Of a stretch of DNA of 36,149 nucleotides, positions 25,267 to 32,590 are shown piece after piece. The notes below the pieces were generated by a model. The model saw nothing but the letters and a program-made list of their open reading frames with translations, made no database searches and was not told where the DNA came from. Every line of letters begins with the position of its first letter. Position 1 is the first letter of the stretch. This stretch comes from Promethearchaeota archaeon (GTDB lineage: Archaea; Asgardarchaeota; Lokiarchaeia; Sigynarchaeales; SOKP01), in contig JAEOTV010000130.1 of the NCBI GenBank assembly GCA_016839635.1, positions 1 through 36,149 of the forward strand, read 5' to 3'. Position numbers and translations under genes: made by a program.

Positions 25267-25290
25267 CATTTATATATTTTTTAGAGAATT

Positions 25291-25824
25291 TTATTTATCG
25301 GAAGCCATATTTTTAAAAAGAGAGAATAGTTTTTCTTTTTTAAATTTATCCTCTTTAATACTCTCTAACAAATGATTAATTTTAGTTAATTCGACCTTAT
25401 AGTATTTCAAATCTTCTTTAATTTCTGATTGAATCATTGATAATTGAATGGAATCATCAATTTTGCAAGCTTTTCTAACAAATTTGAGACATTGATTAAT
25501 TCTTTTATTAATTAAGTCATCGTTAAATACTTTATCAACTATAATATTGATTTGTTTAATTAACACATCTCCACTTTCATTTGTTATAGTTTTTAATTGA
25601 ACTCGGGGAAAATCCAATTCCTCACTATTATTTCTCAAACAATTGACTAAAGACGCGTTTAAACAGTTAATGAATGTCTTATCAGGTAGGATTGGAGTTG
25701 TTGTTGCTAGTGTGTTAATATCTGTTTCACCTACCTCTTCAAGAATACAGCTAAACAAATTAGAATTATTCAAATCACACTCAAATATATTTGACTCATT
25801 TTTATCCATATAGGTCAAACTCAA
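25291..25824 (-). CDS. Divergent OsmC-like protein with an extra C-terminal helix, paralogue 3
   Basis: 177 residues; the start is TTG at 25824 or ATG at 25809. It is weakly similar to the next two genes: IFECDLNNSNLF matches their MIFKCDLG strand, INCLNASLVNCL matches GCLSASFIFCL, and RKACKIDDSIQLSM matches EQYCTVTQSVRAGV. Both OsmC cysteines are therefore kept despite low overall identity. The GPNPS turn is replaced by 'TTTPILPDK'. About 45 extra residues at the end form a charged helix (YYKVELTKINHLLESIKED), possibly a coiled coil. It may have a structural or regulatory part with the two OsmC proteins. Operon gap to paralogue 2 is about 25-35 bases. Confidence 0.65.
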   Translation of the reverse strand: MSLTYMDKNESNIFECDLNNSNLFSCILEEVGETDINTLATTTPILPDKTFINCLNASLVNCLRNNSEELDFPRVQLKTITNESGDVLIKQINIIVDKVFNDDLINKRINQCLKFVRKACKIDDSIQLSMIQSEIKEDLKYYKVELTKINHLLESIKEDKFKKEKLFSLFKNMASDK

Positions 25825-25883
25825 AAATAATTATTTTTGTTAATAATAAAGTAATTGTTTTACAAAAATCTTTTTTCTATGAT

Positions 25884-26492
25884 TTAAAAGTTTAGCTTTT
25901 TATGGTTCTTCTCTATTTTTTTAAGTATAAAATGACGATGTAAATGAAAGTATAAACACAGAAAATAAATGGGAATCAAGAATAAATAATTAATGGCATA
26001 TAATACAATAAAAACAACCATCAAAACAAAAACAATAAGTTCTACTCCCAAGCATCCTTTATTCTTAAAATATTTCTCATCAAAAAATGATGCTGGTACT
26101 TTGTATTTAGCTAAATGCTTAGGCAAATTTTCAATTTCTTCTTTTGAAATTAATAATTTAAACCCTACTTGCTTTCTCTGAAAGTAAAAAAAGTTGGTAC
26201 CCCAATCAAAAGTATCAATAAATATATGAATAGAATAACTAAAACCACAGAGAATTAATACTGAAAAGTTAAAAATATATCCCATTATAATTATAGCTAT
26301 GCTCGGAATTATTGAATGAGTAATTAACAATCTATGATTATGATCTTTAGCAAATTTATTGAAAAAAACATCAAAATCGCAAATAAACGAAAAAGATACA
26401 ATTAGTATATATTCCAGTATTAGAAAATTGAAAAAATAGTTTAAAATAGATGAAAAAATAACTCCGACCGCAAAATGAAAATTGATATGCAT
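25884..26492 (-). CDS. YdjM-like (DUF457) membrane-bound metal-dependent hydrolase
   Basis: 202 residues with four or five membrane segments. The family's metal-binding pattern is visible: an N-terminal HINFHFAVG, then CDFDVFFNKFAKDHNHRLLITHS, then SIHIFIDTFDWGTNFFYF. These His/Asp residues in or beside membrane helices match the YdjM/LexA-regulated membrane hydrolase family; the reaction is not established, though a lipid or phosphoester substrate is often assumed. A His/Lys-rich end (HLHRHFILKKIEKNHKK) faces the cytosol. Only 25 bases separate it from the PfkB kinase gene, so it is probably in the same operon. Confidence 0.75.
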   Translation of the reverse strand: MHINFHFAVGVIFSSILNYFFNFLILEYILIVSFSFICDFDVFFNKFAKDHNHRLLITHSIIPSIAIIIMGYIFNFSVLILCGFSYSIHIFIDTFDWGTNFFYFQRKQVGFKLLISKEEIENLPKHLAKYKVPASFFDEKYFKNKGCLGVELIVFVLMVVFIVLYAINYLFLIPIYFLCLYFHLHRHFILKKIEKNHKKLNF

Positions 26493-26517
26493 AAGATTAA
26501 TTAATTTTAATTTGAAA

Positions 26518-27501
26518 CTAATTAATATATTTTTTTTTTCTAATTCTTTTTAAAACTACTTCCTTAGAGACAAAACCATCAGGTCCTTTTTTTTCAACTA
26601 GAAATGAAGCTGCCGCAGATGCTAGAAAAGCAGCTTTTTTAATAGACTTCCATGATTTATCTGAATGAATAAATTCATATAAAAATATAGAAAAATAGAC
26701 ATCTCCAGCTCCGGTTTCATCTACCACTTTTTTAGGTTTAAAAGCAGGTATATTTAGGACTTTTTCTCTTCTTTTAGTGAGCATGGACCCTTTTTCTCCT
26801 AGAGTCATAATATAAATTCCATTATTATCATATTTATTGCAGTGAATCATAACCTTTCCATAATCATCGCATTCCCCGGCAATTAGATTCATTTCTTCTT
26901 CTGAGCCTTTCAAAATTAATCTGTCTCCTATTAAATCGATAATCTTTTTAATGCTAGAGATGATTTCATTCTCATAAATATATGCTACTTTACCGTGCTC
27001 ATCAATCTTTCTAATGAAACCCTGCAAATCTATACCAATATAAGCATCGGGAAAATTTTTTAAAATTTGAGTAACATATTCATATGAAATTTCATTACAT
27101 AACGGAACGAGTACAAATATATCTGGAGGATTTTTAAGAAAATCTAAAGGTATGTCATTAAAATTAAGATTAGGGCTCTTAGATTTTAGTGTTAAAGTTC
27201 TAGCATGGTCAAAATAGTCCAAAACAAAATTTGTGTTGTTTACTTGTGAATACTTAATACCACTTAAATCGATATTCTTATTTCTAATTTTATCTAATAG
27301 AGAATTATTAAAATTTAATTTCCCTATATGTGAAATTATACCTATTTTAGCATCTTGGGAGTAAATACTTAATGCTAAGGAGCAGTAGGACACACTTCCA
27401 CCGAGGCTAGGCTTATTTAGTCGCTTAAACCTTATTATATTATCGATCGCAAAGTGACCTGTAAAAATTATAGAGGGATGATTTTTATTATGAATATTCA
27501 T
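26518..27501 (-). CDS. PfkB-family sugar kinase
   Basis: 327 residues of ribokinase fold. N-terminal FTGHFAIDNIIRF and LGGSVSYCSLAL (GG at 34-35, substrate side); 'LILKGSEEEMNLIAG'; 'IYIMTLGEKGSM'; and the PfkB signature VVDETGAGDVYFSIFLYEF with catalytic base D267. It phosphorylates a sugar, nucleoside or sugar-phosphate with ATP; the substrate cannot be read from sequence. Its ATG follows directly on the stop codon of the coiled-coil gene with no base between, so translation is probably coupled. The operon also holds MEMO, a membrane hydrolase and OsmC-like genes, a combination that does not reveal the pathway. Confidence 0.9.
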   Translation of the reverse strand: MNIHNKNHPSIIFTGHFAIDNIIRFKRLNKPSLGGSVSYCSLALSIYSQDAKIGIISHIGKLNFNNSLLDKIRNKNIDLSGIKYSQVNNTNFVLDYFDHARTLTLKSKSPNLNFNDIPLDFLKNPPDIFVLVPLCNEISYEYVTQILKNFPDAYIGIDLQGFIRKIDEHGKVAYIYENEIISSIKKIIDLIGDRLILKGSEEEMNLIAGECDDYGKVMIHCNKYDNNGIYIMTLGEKGSMLTKRREKVLNIPAFKPKKVVDETGAGDVYFSIFLYEFIHSDKSWKSIKKAAFLASAAASFLVEKKGPDGFVSKEVVLKRIRKKKYIN

Positions 27502-28605
27502 TTATGATGATTTTAATTCGTCGATAATTTTATTCTTTTCTTCTATTGTTATTTTTAATTTATTTATTGTGTTCTGCAACTCTTCCACTAAACCTGACAT
27601 CGGTCCTTTAGGCACTATAGGCTGAGTTTGTTGAGCAGCTTTCAATTCAGCAATCAAAAGATCTTTTTCTTTTATTTGCTGCTGAAGATTATTCATTTTC
27701 TCACTAATCTGAGGAGATTCTATTTGTTTTAATCTCAAAGACTCTTGTAATTGTGATAAATCATCTTTTAAAGATTCGTTTTCTTTTTTTAGTTCTTTTA
27801 TTTCCTCGGGTTCTAATTGATATCCCCCACTTTCAAGAGTGTTTTTAAGATCATCTTTTTCTTTGGTTAAAGTTTCTATACTTCTTTTATACTTATTTAG
27901 ATCTTGTTGAAGGTCTTGGCATAATCTTTCGAGGGTTTCAGTTGTTGGTTGTGTTGTTTGAGGTTTTATTACTGCTGGTTTTGGTTGTTCTACGGGAACT
28001 ACGTAATCAATTGGTATCGCCTTCATCTTTTCTACTTCTAATAATTGTTGATTTAAAGCTTCATTTTCTTCAGTTAATTCATTAATTTTCTTTTGAAATT
28101 CATCAATTTGAGTCCTCTTTTTAGCTAAATCGGATTTAAGATCATTCAATAAAGCATTGGTTGCTCCAGAATCCATGGTTGGGGATCTTTCGGCTGATTT
28201 TAAAGCTGCATTTAATTTTGCTTCTAATTCAATTTTATCATTATTTCTTGCTCTTAATTCTACTTCTTTTTCTGCTATTTTTTTTTCTAAGTCTATTATT
28301 GTATTATTAAGAACAATATTCTTTTGTTGAAGTTCACTTATACCAATTCCACTACCCATTCCGCTCTGGTTCACTTGGTGTTTTAACCTTTCGTTTTCTT
28401 CAATAGTTCTCTTAATAATTTGTTCAGTTTTACTTATCAATTCTATATTATCTTTAATTTTATTACGCAAACGCTCATTTTCTTCTTCTACTTCTTTTAT
28501 TCTTTCTAAAGTATCTCTGATGGCACTAGGTTTATCACCTTCATTTTCCATCTTTTTCCTCCAAAGACTTATAAAATCCTCAACTTTTTCATTATCTTCT
28601 GGCAT
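27502..28605 (-). CDS. Long coiled-coil protein, unknown function
   Basis: 367 residues, nearly all heptad-rich: coiled-coil stretches at about 27-80, 90-140, 150-196, 224-316 and 329-367, split by a Gly/Ser break (81-89, SGMGSGIGI) and a Pro/Thr-rich linker (about 197-223, VPVEQPKPAVIKP). The start MPEDNEKVEDFISLWRKKME is a short amphipathic helix. There is no membrane segment, so it is a cytosolic rod. Such proteins may act as scaffolds, filament parts or tethers; nothing specific is recognisable. It sits between MEMO (34-base gap) and the PfkB kinase (no gap), so it is expressed with them. Low-complexity similarity to tropomyosin or SMC proteins would be expected and should not be over-read. 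Confidence 0.75.
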   Translation of the reverse strand: MPEDNEKVEDFISLWRKKMENEGDKPSAIRDTLERIKEVEEENERLRNKIKDNIELISKTEQIIKRTIEENERLKHQVNQSGMGSGIGISELQQKNIVLNNTIIDLEKKIAEKEVELRARNNDKIELEAKLNAALKSAERSPTMDSGATNALLNDLKSDLAKKRTQIDEFQKKINELTEENEALNQQLLEVEKMKAIPIDYVVPVEQPKPAVIKPQTTQPTTETLERLCQDLQQDLNKYKRSIETLTKEKDDLKNTLESGGYQLEPEEIKELKKENESLKDDLSQLQESLRLKQIESPQISEKMNNLQQQIKEKDLLIAELKAAQQTQPIVPKGPMSGLVEELQNTINKLKITIEEKNKIIDELKSS

Positions 28606-28639
28606 TTTCCTTATTTTAAATTTGTTTTTTTAATATAAT

Positions 28640-29530
28640 TTAAGTATTTTTAATTATTACTCCTGAAAAATATCCTACGCAGTATCCACCTATACTTCCG
28701 GTTTTTTCAGAACTTGTATAATATTTCAACAATTCACCTTTTGTTGCATTAAGATTTTTACAAATTAACATCAGAGTAGTTATTGTTTGGGGGCCACATA
28801 CTGTAGTTTTTAAAGCCGCCTCAAGAGTATTTTCTGGATTTAAATTTTTAAATTCCTCAATTACAGTTAAATCAATTTCCTTAAATTTTTGTAATTGCTT
28901 TGAATCACTAACTTGTTTATGTGACATATCTGATGATGCTACAATAACAATATCCTTATTCACTAAGTTTATTGCTCTGGCAATATCACTAGAAATTTCA
29001 TTCATCGTTTTAATATCTCTTGTTCCAGCGATTTTGATAGTCACAATTTTCACTTCTTTATCGATAGAACAGTACTTTATAAATGGTAATTGTATTTCTA
29101 TATTATGCTCTTGCTCAGAATAACCTGTAAATAGAGAATCATCTTCCTTAATTATTTTACTTTCATCTAATATTTTTTTTGATAATTCCTCATCAATCTT
29201 CAAATTTCCTAATGGAGTTTCCCATTCTCCTTTTGCCATCAATGCAATTTTGCTAAGCCCTATATGATCAGTACCTAAAATTATAACAGTATCAGGAATT
29301 TTTTCTTTAAATAAGTTTAGATAAGTAAAAGCAGCACATGGCCCTGAATATTCCATTCCCGCATGTGGAGAAACTCCTCCAATAATGGTTCTTTTTTCTT
29401 TGTTCAATAATACAGGTTCTTCATTTGGTCCAAATTTTATATCTGTAAAATATTCTTTTAACGCATCAAGTAAACCTTTTTTTGAACCAGGATACCAACT
29501 ACCTGCATGAGTTGCTCTTCTAATTACCAT
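28640..29530 (-). CDS. MEMO1/AmmeMemoRadiSam B family protein
   Basis: About 296 residues from the ATG at 29530, chosen because a GGTGA site lies 8 bases before it and because MEMO proteins start close to the RRATHAGSWYPG motif; the TTG at 29545 overlaps that site. Family motifs: HAGSWYPG, GGVSPHAGMEYSGPCAA, VIILGTDHIG, EHNIEIQLPFI, SSDMSH and GPQTI. The fold is that of extradiol dioxygenases (LigB), with His residues that may bind iron or copper. Archaeal MEMO is often paired with AMMECR1 and a radical-SAM protein, neither of which is here. The biochemical role is unsettled. First gene of the seven-gene minus-strand run and divergent from endA. Confidence 0.92.
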   Translation of the reverse strand: MVIRRATHAGSWYPGSKKGLLDALKEYFTDIKFGPNEEPVLLNKEKRTIIGGVSPHAGMEYSGPCAAFTYLNLFKEKIPDTVIILGTDHIGLSKIALMAKGEWETPLGNLKIDEELSKKILDESKIIKEDDSLFTGYSEQEHNIEIQLPFIKYCSIDKEVKIVTIKIAGTRDIKTMNEISSDIARAINLVNKDIVIVASSDMSHKQVSDSKQLQKFKEIDLTVIEEFKNLNPENTLEAALKTTVCGPQTITTLMLICKNLNATKGELLKYYTSSEKTGSIGGYCVGYFSGVIIKNT

Positions 29531-29653
29531 TATTCTATTCACCAATCATTTATATTTCAATATTAAATTTATTATTTTTGGAGCTTAAATAATTTAATCT
29601 AATTGAAGAGAAATTGAAAGAATTATTAAGTTATTTTAAATAACTTCTTATTG

Positions 29654-30247
29654 ATGAATCAAGCAAATGATGGACAAATCTCTCTTGATGATATTGAAGT
29701 TCCAGATAAAATTCCGGCAAAGTTCGTCAATTCGAGAGTAATTATCTTCAACCCTTTGCATGCCTCGTATTTATATGTAAAAAAAGGGTTTTTTGGCTCT
29801 CCATTAGGAATAAACAAGCCTAGATTAGAATATTTTTCTAAACCAAGCGAATTATCGTTAATTGAAGCTTATTATCTATTAGAAAGAGATGAAATTACAA
29901 TTTTTGACGTAAAAGAGAATAGATTTATGGAGCCTAAGATATTTCATGAGATAGTTAAGAAGATTCATCATAAATTTGAGGAAAAATACATAATTTATAA
30001 AGATTTGAGAGAAAAAGGATATATTCCAAGACCGGGATTAAAATTTGGAGCAGATTTCGTCGTTTACAAAAAAGGGCCGGGACTTGAACATTCTCTTTTT
30101 ATGGTTCATGTTCTACCACATGATTCTGAAATTACCGCAATTGATATGGTTAGGGCTGGTCGTTTAGCTACATCTGTGAGAAAAAAATTTGTTATCGCTA
30201 ATCCTCTCACCTGTAGTTATTACTTCTTTGAGTGGTTTAAGCCTTAA
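29654..30247 (+). CDS. endA: tRNA-splicing (tRNA-intron) endonuclease
   Basis: About 197 residues from the ATG at 29654; a TTG directly before it is less likely. The C-terminal catalytic domain is clear: GLKFGADFVVYKKGPGLEHS and RLATSVRKKFVIANP, with the Tyr-His-Lys triad at Y139, H147 and K179 (numbered from the TTG). The N-terminal half has the small endonuclease alpha/beta domain. Single-domain size suggests the homotetrameric (alpha-4) type or one partner of an alpha2-beta2 enzyme; with all catalytic residues present it is an active subunit. It cuts pre-tRNA introns at the bulge-helix-bulge. Divergent from MEMO and convergent with the ATPase A gene. Confidence 0.93.
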   Translation: MNQANDGQISLDDIEVPDKIPAKFVNSRVIIFNPLHASYLYVKKGFFGSPLGINKPRLEYFSKPSELSLIEAYYLLERDEITIFDVKENRFMEPKIFHEIVKKIHHKFEEKYIIYKDLREKGYIPRPGLKFGADFVVYKKGPGLEHSLFMVHVLPHDSEITAIDMVRAGRLATSVRKKFVIANPLTCSYYFFEWFKP

Positions 30248-30293
30248 AGCTTTGATAGCTTAATAGCTACCTTAAACTTAATTTTTGTTTTTT
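30247..30293 (+). terminator. Small hairpin and T-run after endA
   Basis: AAGCT-TTGAT-AGCTT gives a 5-bp stem at the endA stop, followed by T-runs TTTTT-G-TTTTTT at 30282-30293. This fits termination of endA just before it meets the convergent ATPase gene. Confidence 0.45.
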
Positions 30294-32100
30294 AGATGGC
30301 AAGAATTCTGAATTTTTTCATGATTGTGTCCTTAATTTTCTCAATCTGATGAAAGTCTTCATTCGGTACAGTCTGATTTATGCGTAAAATTGAGTTTATC
30401 AGGTCTGGCTCTAAAAAATTTTCAATCAATATTCCTCGCTCTATAAAGTTTTTACCCTCGTTATAGATTAAAAGTATGATTTTGATGATGCCCAATAATT
30501 TTTTAATATTTGTATAGCTATCAATGTCGTGGAAAGCATTTTGGATTAAAAATCCGTCTCTAATTAATTTTGCGATGAAAAGGACTAACTGTTGAGACTC
30601 GGGCAAATTCTTTTCTCCAACCAATTGTAGTATATGTTTAAGTTCTTGTTCTTGTGATAAGATTTCATTTACTTGGCTTCGGCATTGAGACCAATCAATA
30701 TCTATATCTGGCCAATCAATATCTCTATCATACCACCATTGACTTATAAATAGGGGATAATTAGAATAGGAGTTCAACCAATTAATAGCAGGATAATGTT
30801 TTAAGTATGCTAAATTAGGATCTAATGCCCAGAAAACTTGAATTAGACGTTTAATTGTTGCTGTTACTGGTTCACTAAAGTCCCCCGCAGGAGGAGAAAT
30901 AGTACCAATTATAGAGATTGACCCTTTTTTTTCATTTCCTAGATGATCTTTTCCTAAAGTACTAACAACTCCTGCTCTTTCATAAAAGCTAGATAATTTT
31001 GATGGTAAATAAGCGGGATAACCTTCTTCAGCAGGCATTTCTTCTAATAATCCAGAGATTTCTCGTAATGATTCTGCCCATCTTGAAATGCTGTCCGCAA
31101 GAACCGCTACATTATATCCCATATCTCGAAAATACTCTGCAATAGTAACTCCAGAAAAGAGACTCGCTTCTCGAGCAGATACAGGCATATTGGAAGTATT
31201 AACAATGAGTATAACTCTTTCTAACAAGGGTTTGCCACTATTCTGATCCAGATTTTCCGAGAATTGTTTCATAATATTTGCAATTTCATTGCCAGGTTCA
31301 CCACATCCGATAAATACAATAATATCAGCATCACACCACTTGGCTATCATTTGTTGAATAACTGTTTTTCCTGTTCCAAAGCCTCCTGGAATTGCTGCGG
31401 TTCCTCCTTTTATTATAGGAAACAATAAATCGATAGCTCTTATACCTGTAATTAAGGGTTCATTGGGATTTTCTTTTCTATTATAAGGACGACTTTTTGT
31501 AATTGGCCACTTTTGGAGCATTGAAAAAGCTTGTTCTTTATTTTTATTCTTGACCTTATATATCTCATCAATAATATTAAAATCTCCTTCTTGAGCAATA
31601 AATGATAATTTTCCTGCGATGAAAGGGGGTAACATTATTTTATGTTCAAGAAATGTAGTTTCTTGGACAGTACCTATAATATCTCCCTGACTCACCTCAT
31701 CATTAGTTTTCTTTAATGGTATGAAATGCCATTTTTTTGTCCGCGATAAGCTTGGATATTTAATTCCTCTTTCTAACCTCCCTGAAGAAAAATCTTTAAA
31801 TAATATTCCTAAAGGTCTTTGTATCCCATCGAAAACATTTCCTAGAATTCCCGGACCTAATTCCATAGAGAGCGGTTCATCCAAACTAACAACTTGTTCA
31901 TCTAAAGTTATATTTGTTAACGGTTCAAAACATTGAGCAATTACATGTGTTGAAAAAATCTGAATTATTTCTCCTAAAATATTATACTTTGGTATCTTAA
32001 TTAGATCATATAGCCGTACATGATTTTCCAAACCCTTTACTTTAATAAGAGACCCAATAATTCCGGAAATAAATCCTCCCTGCATTGCTCCTTCTTTCAT
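30292..32100 (-). CDS. atpA: A/V-type ATP synthase subunit A (catalytic), with altered GER motif
   Basis: 602 residues. The order is typical: N-terminal barrel, [20 protein letters not shown] (78-97), the bulge domain, P-loop GGFGTGKT (239-246), [48 protein letters not shown] and [12 protein letters not shown]. The catalytic carboxylate E268 is present, but the following residue is P269 (GEPGNE), whereas A subunits have GERGNE; the codon is CCT. That Arg contacts the nucleotide phosphates in rotary ATPases, so the change could affect catalysis. Everything else looks intact, so it is not a decayed gene. Last gene of the operon, 30 bases after the zinc-ribbon membrane protein; A normally comes directly before B. 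ATG start with AGGTTGA upstream. Confidence 0.92.
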   Translation of the reverse strand: MKEGAMQGGFISGIIGSLIKVKGLENHVRLYDLIKIPKYNILGEIIQIFSTHVIAQCFEPLTNITLDEQVVSLDEPLSMELGPGILGNVFDGIQRPLGILFKDFSSGRLERGIKYPSLSRTKKWHFIPLKKTNDEVSQGDIIGTVQETTFLEHKIMLPPFIAGKLSFIAQEGDFNIIDEIYKVKNKNKEQAFSMLQKWPITKSRPYNRKENPNEPLITGIRAIDLLFPIIKGGTAAIPGGFGTGKTVIQQMIAKWCDADIIVFIGCGEPGNEIANIMKQFSENLDQNSGKPLLERVILIVNTSNMPVSAREASLFSGVTIAEYFRDMGYNVAVLADSISRWAESLREISGLLEEMPAEEGYPAYLPSKLSSFYERAGVVSTLGKDHLGNEKKGSISIIGTISPPAGDFSEPVTATIKRLIQVFWALDPNLAYLKHYPAINWLNSYSNYPLFISQWWYDRDIDWPDIDIDWSQCRSQVNEILSQEQELKHILQLVGEKNLPESQQLVLFIAKLIRDGFLIQNAFHDIDSYTNIKKLLGIIKIILLIYNEGKNFIERGILIENFLEPDLINSILRINQTVPNEDFHQIEKIKDTIMKKFRILAI

Positions 32101-32130
32101 TTTTTATTTGTCAACCTTATTATTTTTTTA

Positions 32131-32550
32131 TTATTGATCTATTTTCTTATTGCAAAAAGGACATTTTTTAACGAAATTCGGTATAATATTTCCGCAATAC
32201 TTACATTTATCGATTAGTGGTTTACGATATACCAGTTCTAGGTTAACAGGTTTAGGTATCTTTATATCTCGGTTTTGAAATTCTTTTTTTTTTTCAATTT
32301 CCTCTTTTCTTATTTGTCCATTTTTATTTTCAGGAAACATTCTAGAATAAAGTTTCTTTTTTTTTGTTCTAAAAAAAAGTCCAATTGTAGCTAAAATTAT
32401 AAATAATAGCAAAAATAAGATGATTAATGGGTTGAAACCAAGAGTAACAAGAAAATAATATAAGTAAATAAAAACAGCTAAGTAAAGGATGATCCCAATA
32501 AGTTTTATAATAATCGTTTTACGTAAATTTTTATTTTTTTTTGACTCCAT
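32131..32550 (-). CDS. Two-TM protein with C-terminal zinc ribbon in the ATPase operon
   Basis: 139 residues: a basic N-terminus (KKNKNLRK), two membrane helices (about 12-33 and 37-60) joined by a very short turn, then a charged cytosolic stretch and a zinc ribbon CKYCGNIIPNFVKKCPFC (two CxxC pairs 10 residues apart). By position it lies between subunit I and subunit A, where the proteolipid K could be expected, but it has no membrane carboxylate like that of K and the Zn ribbon is foreign to K. It could be an assembly factor or an Asgard-specific accessory subunit. Gaps of 40 and 30 bases to its neighbours argue for co-transcription. ATG start with a weak SD. Confidence 0.7.
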   Translation of the reverse strand: MESKKNKNLRKTIIIKLIGIILYLAVFIYLYYFLVTLGFNPLIILFLLLFIILATIGLFFRTKKKKLYSRMFPENKNGQIRKEEIEKKKEFQNRDIKIPKPVNLELVYRKPLIDKCKYCGNIIPNFVKKCPFCNKKIDQ

Positions 32551-32590
32551 AAATTCCCAGGTTTAGTTTTCTTATTTATGACAAATGACG

